DNA of 42,435 nucleotides from Spirochaetaceae bacterium (GTDB lineage: Bacteria; Spirochaetota; Spirochaetia; DSM-27196; Alkalispirochaetaceae): positions 1-42,435 of the forward strand of contig REEH01000091.1 in NCBI GenBank assembly GCA_007695175.1. The letters run 5' to 3'. The translations under genes and the position numbers were made by a program. Below the pieces are notes generated by a model that was given only the letters and a program-made list of their open reading frames with translations, did not search any database and was not told the DNA's origin. Positions 1 to 6,224 of the stretch are shown piece by piece (the first letter of the stretch is position 1; the number at the start of each line of letters is the position of its first letter).

Positions 1-262
1 CGTCGGATCGTGCATAGTCGATCGATTCCCGCAGATCCGAGAGTGCATCAGGATCGACCTTGAGGTTCTCCCGCGATCGTTCGATCAGCGCGACCAGGGT
101 GATCAGTTCCTGGTGGCTCGCCACGGTGAGGGCAAAACCGACAAGTTCATCCCCCGGTGAGAACCGATCCGCGCACAGCGCAAAGAGCGTTCGCAGAAAT
201 CGCGTCCACTCTTCGTCGGCAACCTTCAATCCATTGGAACGGCGTACGTGTGGTCTTGTCAT
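1..262 (-). CDS. Partial hypothetical protein (N-terminal 87 residues)
   Basis: A reading frame starts with ATG at 262 on the minus strand and stays open to the left edge, so only the N-terminal 87 residues are seen and the C-terminus lies outside. It begins MTRPHVRRSNGLKVADEEW and has the amphipathic, charged composition of a soluble protein (WTRFLRTLFALCADRF, then LITLVALIERSRENLKVDPD). I do not recognise a family. No clear Shine-Dalgarno precedes the ATG. It faces away from the toxin-antitoxin pair starting at 561, and an operator-like inverted repeat lies at 328-343, upstream of its start. The real frame is supported by the open run to the edge and plausible protein composition only. Confidence 0.5.
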   Translation of the reverse strand, partial: MTRPHVRRSNGLKVADEEWTRFLRTLFALCADRFSPGDELVGFALTVASHQELITLVALIERSRENLKVDPDALSDLRESIDYARSD

Positions 263-327
263 GGTGAGAAGGATAACCGAGAGGGTGCGACACAGGATGT
301 CAGCGGGAGCGCGTTGCGAGTAACGTT

Positions 328-502
328 TGCACAACCTTGTGTACGCGTCCGGTGAGAAAACGCCGTAATTGCTTTCAGTACAAGGATCGGGCGCAGCGAA
401 ATCCTGCGTGCACCCGACGTTCCGCAGGGGAGCGGCTGATAATTCTCACTCCCGGCAGCTTTTACGCCCCCTTTCCATCCTCGAAATACACAAGGTTGTG
501 CA
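328..502. repeat. Pair of operator-like 16-bp inverted copies (CACAA-NN-TTGTG)
   Basis: TGCACAACCTTGTGTA at 328-343 recurs as its exact reverse complement at 487-502. Each copy is itself a near-palindrome with arms CACAA and TTGTG around two bases. The copies lie in the divergent intergenic space between the gene starting at 262 (minus) and the antitoxin at 561 (plus). They look like two binding sites of one dimeric regulator, 159 bp apart centre to centre. I see no gene between them. Confidence 0.5.
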
Positions 503-525
503 TACTGTTCAACTTGTTCCGAGCG

Positions 526-557
526 TTGACAATCGCGTGACAATAAAGTAACTTTAT
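526..557 (+). promoter_or_regulatory. Promoter and palindromic operator of the first toxin-antitoxin pair
   Basis: A -35 TTGACA (526-531) and a -10 TAACTT (549-554) are 17 bp apart. A perfect inverted repeat, ATAAAGT-A-ACTTTAT (543-557), covers the -10. The predicted transcription start falls on or next to the ATG at 561, so the mRNA would be leaderless; no Shine-Dalgarno is present. A palindrome over the -10 fits the autorepression usual for Phd/YefM-type antitoxins. Confidence 0.6.
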
Positions 558-560
558 GTC

Positions 561-845
561 ATGAAATTTATCACCGTCCGTGACATCCGGACCTCTCCAG
601 CAAAGATTTGGAAACAGCTCCCGGCGGAGCAGGAGATGGTGATCACGAACAACGGGAAACCTATCGCACTTCTCACTCCGCTATCAGGGGAGACGCTGGA
701 AGAGACGTTATCGTCGGTTCGGAGCGCCCGAGCCGCCAATGCGGTCCGTCAATTGCGGAAAATCGCTCAAAAAGCCGGCATCGACCACATGACTGACGCT
801 GAGATCCAGGCGGAAATCGACATGGTTCGTCGTGAGCGTTCGTAG
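561..845 (+). CDS. Phd/YefM-family antitoxin
   Basis: This 94-residue protein has the N-terminal fold signature of the Phd/YefM antitoxins: a start like MKFITVRDIRTSPAKIWKQL, then a strand-turn-strand VITNNGKPIALLTPL. The N-terminal part normally dimerises and binds the operator; the C-terminal part (from about residue 45, charged and helical) would wrap and inhibit the toxin. The next gene, a PIN-domain RNase, starts on the last base of this stop codon (TAGTG), so the two are translationally coupled. Regulation is probably by its own palindromic operator at 543-557. The family assignment is firm; the partner assignment rests on the overlap. Confidence 0.85.
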   Translation: MKFITVRDIRTSPAKIWKQLPAEQEMVITNNGKPIALLTPLSGETLEETLSSVRSARAANAVRQLRKIAQKAGIDHMTDAEIQAEIDMVRRERS

Positions 846-1243
846 TGCGAATCGTCCTCGACACCAACGTACTGATTTCGGGAATCCTCAATCCTCATGG
901 TGCGCCCGGGTCAATCCTCAACGCCGTTCTTAACGAGGAGGTGACCGTTCTTGTGGACGATCGGATTCTCTCCGAATATCGAGATGTCCTTCTCCGCCCG
1001 AAATTTCGCTTTCCCGAGGATTACGTGGAGTCAGTCCTGGAGTTTCTCGAGTGTGGTTTACCTCCGATTACCGCCGGACCGACCTCCGCGGCGATATCCG
1101 ATTCCGACGATATTCCGTTCTACGAGGTAGCGATCGCGGGCGGTGCAGACTACCTGGTCACAGGAAACGACAAGCACTTCCCTGCCGGACAGCTCATTGT
1201 GTCACCGCGAACGTTTCTCGAGATCCTGCGCCGACCCACTTGA
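845..1243 (+). CDS. PIN-domain toxin (COG1569-type ribonuclease)
   Basis: This 132-residue PIN protein starts with GTG at 845, overlapping the antitoxin stop by one base. It opens with MRIVLDTNVLISGI, typical of the COG1569 putative toxin family. The acidic residues expected to hold the catalytic metal are visible: D6, E44 (ILSEYRDVL), D89 (in SDSDDIPF) and D109 (TGNDKHF). PIN toxins are Mg2+-dependent RNases that stop growth by cutting RNA when the antitoxin is lost. Length and motif order are normal, so it looks intact. The RNA target cannot be told from the sequence. Confidence 0.85.
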   Translation: MRIVLDTNVLISGILNPHGAPGSILNAVLNEEVTVLVDDRILSEYRDVLLRPKFRFPEDYVESVLEFLECGLPPITAGPTSAAISDSDDIPFYEVAIAGGADYLVTGNDKHFPAGQLIVSPRTFLEILRRPT

Positions 1244-1707
1244 GAAGCCGTCACTCCCAGGGACCACGTTCCGGGCGATCATGGTCCGGGCGGTGTTTGA
1301 TTCTTACGCGCACAATGGATAGCGTAGTGCGAGCCGTGCACCGGATACCCGACAAACGGGAAGGTTCACGGTTTGAGGAGGACGGGAGTAATGGGCGTGA
1401 TCGCGCGGGAGGATCAGGAAAGAGTTCAGGTGTACCAGCTCACTGAAGGGCCGCCGGCGGGGACGCCGATTTGTTTTTACGGGCGCCAAAAGCGGACCTG
1501 AAACAGATATCGGCGCTTGTGAAGAAACGCCACCGTATGATGCAAAAAGTCTACCAGAACTACCGGATACGCACCGACGCTCGTGCTGGCGATCACCACG
1601 GTGGTCTCGCCGACAGCCTCACCCCGCCGGCTCTCCACGGTTCGCCACCACCGCAGATCAGTTCGGCGTGAGCGTCCGTAGTGCGGTTGCTCGGCGCTCG
1701 CCCCGGA
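1244..1707. other. 464 bp without a convincing gene (gene debris)
   Basis: No frame here looks like a complete conserved protein. The exception is a short reading frame at 1391-1501 with a good ribosome site. Downstream, fragments in different frames (KRHRMMQKVYQNYRIRT, then APTLVLAITTVVSPTA) look like frameshifted remains, but I cannot name a family. It sits between two toxin-antitoxin pairs, in keeping with a decayed accessory region. Confidence 0.5.
1391..1501 (+). CDS. Possible small protein or truncated gene start (36 aa)
   Basis: An ATG at 1391 has a strong Shine-Dalgarno (GAGGAGG, 1376-1382) with 8-nt spacing. A possible promoter lies upstream: TTGATT at 1297-1302 and TAGCGT at 1320-1325, 17 bp apart. 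The 36-residue product begins MGVIAREDQERVQVYQLTEG and ends at TGA 1499-1501. It may be a real small protein or the stump of a longer, frameshifted gene. I do not recognise it. Confidence 0.3.
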   Translation: MGVIAREDQERVQVYQLTEGPPAGTPICFYGRQKRT

Positions 1708-1968
1708 TCAGCCGGAAATAGCCACGAGATCCGCCCGCTGTTTGTCCGTCAGCGGCAGGTCTCGGGAGTTGCTGCTGTGGGTGTCGCGGTTCTCCACGAT
1801 CAGTACCTTCGCGTCCGGGCCGGGCGTGTGGGTATGCCACACCCCGCGACATACGTTGTAGACCCTGCCCGGGAGCATATCGATGTGTCCAAACTCTCGC
1901 TTCAACTCATCCTGCAGGGCCGGAAGACGGCTGTATCGTTCCCGCAGCTTCGAGACGTACGCGGCGAC
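1708..1968 (-). pseudogene. Remnant of a small cupin-like protein
   Basis: The minus-strand frame reads LPGRVYNVCRGVWHTHT, then a stretch ending VENRDTH. This resembles small cupin proteins in which a 'GVWH' strand is followed by 'LIVENRDT'. The frame is open from about 1998 to the TGA at 1708-1710 (with RERYSRLPALQDELKREFGH before the core), but contains no ATG or GTG. The only standard start is TTG at 1905, just ahead of the cupin core. The 5' part runs into the 3' end of the neighbouring PIN gene. I read it as a gene whose start was lost, probably when the toxin-antitoxin pair arrived; a TTG start giving a 65-residue protein is the alternative. The family call is by resemblance only. Confidence 0.4.
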
Positions 1969-1969
1969 G

Positions 1970-2395
1970 TCACGCCCGGAGCAACACCGCCCGGAACCTC
2001 AGGGCCCGGGCGCAAAGGTTCAGCGTGTGATCGTGGGAGAAAACGGACACATCCGCCGCGGTCATGTCCCCCAGCAACTCAAGGGCACTCGCCAGGTGCA
2101 GCGCGTCCAGCGTTTTCACGTGCACGGGAAACGCCTCCATGGCGCGCTTCTTTACCGACCCACTCAGCTCGAGGAGGTCCATCTCGGCAAGAACCTCCTC
2201 GAGTCGCTCCGTCGCGGTAACGAACGTCTCATCGTTCAGCTTTCCTTCCATCCGTGTACGCAGGAGGACGCGACGACACTCGGTCTCCAGGAGCTCGCTG
2301 GATACGATCCGGGGAAACTCCGCAGCGTGTTTCAGGACAATCTCTCCCAGAAGGATATACCGCAGTACCACCGAGGAATCGAGATACGCTACCAC
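1970..2395 (-). CDS. PIN-domain toxin (VapC-like ribonuclease)
   Basis: This 141-residue protein begins MVAYLDSSVVLRYIL and carries the VapC/PIN acidic residues: D6, E39 (in ETECRR), D97 (TLDALHLASAL) and D122 (SHDHTL). It would be a metal-dependent RNase. It starts with GTG at 2395 inside the end of the antitoxin gene (7-nt overlap, GTGGTAG), so expression is coupled. The sequence is unlike the first PIN toxin at 845-1243, so this is a separate module and not a duplication. It looks intact. Confidence 0.85.
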   Translation of the reverse strand: MVAYLDSSVVLRYILLGEIVLKHAAEFPRIVSSELLETECRRVLLRTRMEGKLNDETFVTATERLEEVLAEMDLLELSGSVKKRAMEAFPVHVKTLDALHLASALELLGDMTAADVSVFSHDHTLNLCARALRFRAVLLRA

Positions 2396-2643
2396 GAGTC
2401 CGCCCGTTCCTCGTCAACCAGGGACTGCACGTCACCGGATAGCAGCGGCGGCAACTCCCGCCACTGAAAGGCGCGATCTCTCCGCTTGACGTAACGGGGA
2501 CCACCGGTGATCCCGACGAGCCGAGCCACGGGCTGTTTGTGATCGAGAATCGTAATGCTTTCTCCCGCTTTGACCCGACGGATCTCCGCGCTAAGGTGCG
2601 CCTTGAGTTGAGCGATCGCCACGCCCCGCTCTTTTATGACCAT
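2389..2643 (-). CDS. Phd/YefM-family antitoxin
   Basis: This 84-residue protein has the Phd/YefM N-terminal pattern: IAQLKAHLSAEIRRVKAGES followed by ITILDHKQPVARLVG. The C-terminal half is charged and probably disordered until bound to the toxin. It overlaps the PIN toxin gene by 7 nt. The ATG at 2643 has no Shine-Dalgarno and lies about 10 nt after a good -10 box, so translation is probably leaderless. Three direct repeats around the -10 and the start codon are probable autoregulatory sites. Confidence 0.85.
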   Translation of the reverse strand: MVIKERGVAIAQLKAHLSAEIRRVKAGESITILDHKQPVARLVGITGGPRYVKRRDRAFQWRELPPLLSGDVQSLVDEERADSW

Positions 2644-2681
2644 AATATGACTATCTTATGACTATTATTGCAGCGCGTCAA
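2635..2681 (-). promoter_or_regulatory. Promoter with three 11-bp-spaced operator repeats
   Basis: On the minus strand, -35 TTGACG (2681-2676) and -10 TAAGAT (2658-2653) are 17 bp apart, and the ATG follows at 2643. The hexamer TATGAC (plus strand) occurs at 2635-2640, 2646-2651 and 2657-2662, exactly 11 bp apart, so all copies face the same side of the helix. The repeats cover the -10, the transcription start and the start codon, which fits repression by the antitoxin. Confidence 0.6.
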
Positions 2682-2745
2682 GTGACGATACTCTTCCGGG
2701 TCTTCCGTTCCGTAACAACAAAGAAGGTTTATAATTTCCCCTGTT

Positions 2746-3006
2746 ATGACACGTTTTTTCACCATAACAGCAATACTTGCCGCGGTGCCGTTCATGAGCC
2801 CCCTATACCTCTGGTATGATCACCACCCTGGATAAAGCGTCCTGGCAGTACGGGCGATTCGAGTTCCGCGCCCGGCTTCCCCGTGGTCAGGGAATCTGGC
2901 CGGCGATCTGGATGCTCCCGGATGATCCGGGCCCCCGGACGAGACGACGGAGTTTCCACAGAAGATGTATCTGGACTATGTGCGGGTGTTCCAGAAGGAA
3001 GAGTGA
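2746..3006 (+). pseudogene. GH16 glycoside hydrolase (laminarinase-like) remnant with internal deletions
   Basis: Three pieces of one GH16 gene remain. First comes a signal-peptide-like start (MTRFFTITAILAAVPFM from ATG 2746, frame 1). Next is a GH16 core strand in frame 2 from 2816: WQYGRFEFRARLPRGQG followed by IWPAIWMLPDD. Last is the C-terminus, back in frame 1: FPQKMYLDYVRVFQKEE then TGA at 3004-3006. The catalytic E-x-D-x-x-E block that should follow 'WMLPD' is missing, so no enzyme can be made. The promoter survives: TATAAT at 2730-2735, ten bases before the ATG. Intact GH16 enzymes are about 250-300 residues; here about 87 codons remain. Confidence 0.75.
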
Positions 3007-3030
3007 TCAGACCGGACGCGCATCGCAACG

Positions 3031-5418
3031 CTACCACGCCAGGTCAAGATCGTAGGGCATACGCATCAGGATGATCTCGTCCCCGTATGCTCCCAGCGTT
3101 TCCAGAGCCTCCGCGACCATTCGGACTTCCGGCGGTAAGTCCCGGTAGGCCCGGGCGCGGGTGATGCGCCAGGTGCGTTCCCTCGAGAAAACCCCCTGCC
3201 TGCCCCCGACCGGCACAAGCTGCACGGCACGATTGGGATTGGTGCGCAGTCGGATCGCCTCTACCGCGTCGGCCAGGCCACCGAGCTCATCCACAAGACC
3301 GAGGTCCGCCGCCTGGGCCCCGCTCCACACCCTCCCCTGGGCGACCTCGTGCACCGCGTCACTCTCCATGGCCCGTCCCGCCGCCACGACCTCCAGAAAA
3401 CGCTCATAGCTCGCGGCGACACTGCGCTCAATCAGCTCCAGCTCCTCCGGCGAGAGGCGGCGCAGGGGTACACCAAAGTCCGCTCGCTCCCCGCGCCGAA
3501 TCGTCTCCCAGTTGATATCGAGCCGCTCCGCAAGCCCTTCCACGTTGGGCAGCACCGCCAGCACGCCGATGGAACCGGTGATCGTAACGGGCTGGGCTAC
3601 GATATGGTGCGCCGGCGCGGCGATGTAGTACCCACCGGACGCCGCTGTTCCCCCGAATGAGACCACCACCGGTTTCTCCGCCGCCGCGAGGGCAACCTCG
3701 CGAGCGATCGAGTCCGATGCCAGCGTCGATCCCCCGGAGCTCGCCACACGCAGCAGAATACCCTCGATCGATCGGTCCTCCCGCGCGTTCCGGATCGCCT
3801 CCGCCACCGTTCGTGAACCGGCGCTCATCCCGGGATCACTCTCTCCCCGACGTATGTCACCCACCACGTGAATGAGCGCGATATTCGTGGCCGGCGGCAC
3901 GCTCCAGTCGGCCCGCATTTCCCGGGAGAAACGTACTTCCGCCACGTGCGAGCGTGGATGGAGCCGCTCCAGCCGATCCGTCAACTGATCCTGGTAGATC
4001 AGTTCATCCACGAGGCCCGCCTCCAGCGCCTGTGCCGCCACGAGGTAGGGTCCGCGATCGATCAGTTCCGCCGCCGGCGCCGCAAGTCGATGCTCCCGCC
4101 CTTTCTCGATCGAGGTGAGCAGATCGGCGTACAGGGAATCAAAGAGTGATTCCAGCGCTTCCCGTTCCGCGTCGCTCATGGATGAGCGGGAGAGGGCGTC
4201 GCCACCGGTCTTGAAGTCGTGGCTTGGCACGGCCACCACCTCTACGCCAAAACGATCGAGGAACGTCGCCAGGTACAGCTGGACGGATGAGAACCCCACC
4301 AGATTGAGGTAGCCCTGCGGGTGGAGGTAAATCGCGTCGGCCACCGAGGCGGCAAGGGCGTAGTTCAGGGTATTGGTCTGCTCGTAGTAGAAGACGATCT
4401 TCTTCCCGCGCGACCGGAAATCATCAAGCGCGGCGGCGATCTCCTTGAAGTTTGCGTGGGAGGTGAGAAAGTTGTGATCCACGAAAATGAGCCCCGCCAC
4501 TGCCGGGTCATCGCGCAATCGGGCGATCTGATCCAGCAGTTCCGGAAGAGGAAGCGGCTGATCCAGCCAGGAGAAGGGAAAATGATCGGGCAGGAGGCGC
4601 TGTTCCATAATAGCGGGGCCCGGCGAGTATTCGATCCAGGTGTTGCTCTGGGGGGTGCCCAGGGAGCGAAAACGGGAGGGCGAAAGGTGCACAAATGCCG
4701 TCCCACGCTCAGACTCGCCGTCGGCCAGGCGCGCCCCCGTCCCCAGGCGAAGGTGAGGCGTCGCGATCGAAATGGAGAGAGAAAGCGTTTCCTGCTCCAG
4801 ATCAAACCGGGCATCGCCGCGCACTCCGTTGAACAGTTCCGTTTCCAGGCCGAATGTCGGCTGCAGGAGATCACCGTCGGAGAGGGTGAGATCCGCCGTC
4901 AGAGTGACACGGTTCTCCATGCGCCGGTTGAGGAGGGCCATGGGGCGGATTCCCAGCCCCGCCCCGTAATCCCAGGTCTCACTAGCGGCATGGTACCGTG
5001 CCCTCCCGCCCAGGGAAAACTGATTGAGGGGCCGCAGGAGGAGGCCCGTGGTATAGCTGCCTCGGGCGCGGTTGAACTCCGGCAGATCCGCTCCTGCACC
5101 GAGAAATACGTTAGGGGTCAGGGATCCGGCGATCGCGAGGGAATGAAGGTGGGAACCATCCCGGCGCCGATAGACATAGCTTGCGTTTTTCCCGGAAAAG
5201 AAAAGAGAAAACTCCTCCCGGCTCACGCCGGGGGGCTCATAGTCCAGGGCAAAGGCAAAACCACGGGCGTTTCCAACCGCGACACCGGCGGGGTTGACGA
5301 GGGGGGCCACGTAGTCATCGGCGGTGGCAAGGGAATAGCTCAGCTCCTGAGGACGCACGGTCGCCGTGACCAGTAACGCAAGCAGACAGAAGACGGACGC
5401 TGAGCGCATCTGTTTCAT
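3031..5418 (-). CDS. sppA: Signal peptide peptidase SppA (S49) with a large N-terminal beta-rich domain
   Basis: This 795-residue protein has two parts. Residues ~1-25 are a signal peptide, and ~26-260 are rich in alternating short strands (LFFSGKNASYVYRRR, LGGRARYHAASETWDYGAG) like a surface or barrel domain. From ~280 it is a double S49 protease of the long SppA type. The catalytic dyad is visible: Lys403 in HDFKTGGD and Ser594 in GTAASGGYY, 191 residues apart, as in E. coli SppA (~200). SppA degrades cleaved signal peptides in the membrane. ATG at 5418 is chosen because GGGAG lies 6 nt before it and a good signal peptide follows; an in-frame start 14 codons upstream lacks this. cutC lies 48 bp upstream on the same strand. 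The extra domain is not part of usual SppA. Confidence 0.85.
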   Translation of the reverse strand: MKQMRSASVFCLLALLVTATVRPQELSYSLATADDYVAPLVNPAGVAVGNARGFAFALDYEPPGVSREEFSLFFSGKNASYVYRRRDGSHLHSLAIAGSLTPNVFLGAGADLPEFNRARGSYTTGLLLRPLNQFSLGGRARYHAASETWDYGAGLGIRPMALLNRRMENRVTLTADLTLSDGDLLQPTFGLETELFNGVRGDARFDLEQETLSLSISIATPHLRLGTGARLADGESERGTAFVHLSPSRFRSLGTPQSNTWIEYSPGPAIMEQRLLPDHFPFSWLDQPLPLPELLDQIARLRDDPAVAGLIFVDHNFLTSHANFKEIAAALDDFRSRGKKIVFYYEQTNTLNYALAASVADAIYLHPQGYLNLVGFSSVQLYLATFLDRFGVEVVAVPSHDFKTGGDALSRSSMSDAEREALESLFDSLYADLLTSIEKGREHRLAAPAAELIDRGPYLVAAQALEAGLVDELIYQDQLTDRLERLHPRSHVAEVRFSREMRADWSVPPATNIALIHVVGDIRRGESDPGMSAGSRTVAEAIRNAREDRSIEGILLRVASSGGSTLASDSIAREVALAAAEKPVVVSFGGTAASGGYYIAAPAHHIVAQPVTITGSIGVLAVLPNVEGLAERLDINWETIRRGERADFGVPLRRLSPEELELIERSVAASYERFLEVVAAGRAMESDAVHEVAQGRVWSGAQAADLGLVDELGGLADAVEAIRLRTNPNRAVQLVPVGGRQGVFSRERTWRITRARAYRDLPPEVRMVAEALETLGAYGDEIILMRMPYDLDLAW

Positions 5419-5435
5419 GAGTACTCCCATACCGT

Positions 5436-5465
5436 CAGTATACACTGAAGCAGTATACACTGAAG
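5436..5465 (-). repeat. Tandem 15-bp direct repeat with duplicated -10 box upstream of sppA
   Basis: CAGTATACACTGAAG occurs twice head to tail (5436-5450 and 5451-5465), filling the gap between cutC and sppA. Read on the minus strand each copy holds a TATACT, a good -10 hexamer, and the partial palindrome CAGT-GTAT-ACTG. It may be a tandem promoter or a two-site operator for sppA. The copies are identical, so the duplication looks recent. Confidence 0.65.
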
Positions 5466-5466
5466 C

Positions 5467-6201
5467 TCAGCGAGAGAAACCGCGGATCCAGGTGCCGTCG
5501 AGACGATCCACGCTCACCTCCGAGGGATAGAGAGCACCTCCGAAATGGATCTCCCCGTTTCCCGTGCAGCTTCTGTCTTCCGTCTCCTCCCATCGCGCGA
5601 CGTGCAGCTCCGCAACACCCGTTTGAGCCACGACGGATTCCACGTCTCTGGGAGATACTCCTCCCAGGAGGATTCCGATCCGGTTTCCGGCGGTACGCAC
5701 CAGCTCCGCCACGTGCTCCAGAGCGTCCCGGGGATCCGCCCTGCCGCCGGTGGTGAGTACGCGCTCAAAACCAAGATCCACCAGCGTTTCGAGTGCAGCG
5801 AATCGGTCGGGAACAACGTCAAAGGCCCGGTGGAATACCACGGGCGTTCCTTCAGCCTGCTCAATCAACGCCCTGTTTCTCTCGTAGTCGACCCTTCCGT
5901 CCCGATGCAGCACACCGAAGACAAAGCCGGCTATCCCGATCCGTCGGTATTCGGAAATATCCCGCAACATGCACCGGTAGTCTTCCTCGTCGTAGCAGAA
6001 GCCGCCGGGACGCGGTCGGATCATCACCACAACCGGAATGCCGCAATCCTCAACAGCGGCGCACACCGTTCCGTAGGAGGGCGTGAGCCCCCCCAGGAAG
6101 ATCGCGGAGTTCAGCTCCACCCGGTCGATTCCGTTCTCCGCGGCAATCCTCACGTCCGAGAGCGAACCGCAGCACGCTTCAAGCAGTGGTCTGGTATTCA
6201 T
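5467..6201 (-). CDS. cutC: CutC family protein
   Basis: This 244-residue protein matches the CutC TIM-barrel family: it opens LLEACCGSLSDVRIAAENGI and DRVELNSAIFLGGLTPSYG, then VVMIRPRPGGFCYDEED, and near the middle VLTTGGRADPRDALE. CutC was named for copper homeostasis in E. coli, but its biochemical role is still uncertain. Length is normal for the family. It follows htpG by 23 bp on the same strand and may be cotranscribed with it. No clear Shine-Dalgarno precedes the ATG. Confidence 0.9.
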   Translation of the reverse strand: MNTRPLLEACCGSLSDVRIAAENGIDRVELNSAIFLGGLTPSYGTVCAAVEDCGIPVVVMIRPRPGGFCYDEEDYRCMLRDISEYRRIGIAGFVFGVLHRDGRVDYERNRALIEQAEGTPVVFHRAFDVVPDRFAALETLVDLGFERVLTTGGRADPRDALEHVAELVRTAGNRIGILLGGVSPRDVESVVAQTGVAELHVARWEETEDRSCTGNGEIHFGGALYPSEVSVDRLDGTWIRGFSR

Positions 6202-6224
6202 GAAGAGTATGGCCCCCGCCGCGA

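Noticed and set aside
1304-1489. A 61-codon minus-strand frame in the gap after the first toxin
   Set aside because: Basic, low-complexity product with no ribosome site; a plus-strand frame with a good ribosome site lies in the same place.
4321-5376. A 351-codon plus-strand frame opposite sppA
   Set aside because: It lies opposite the N-terminal part of sppA, which has a signal peptide and ribosome site; the antisense product is low-complexity basic sequence.
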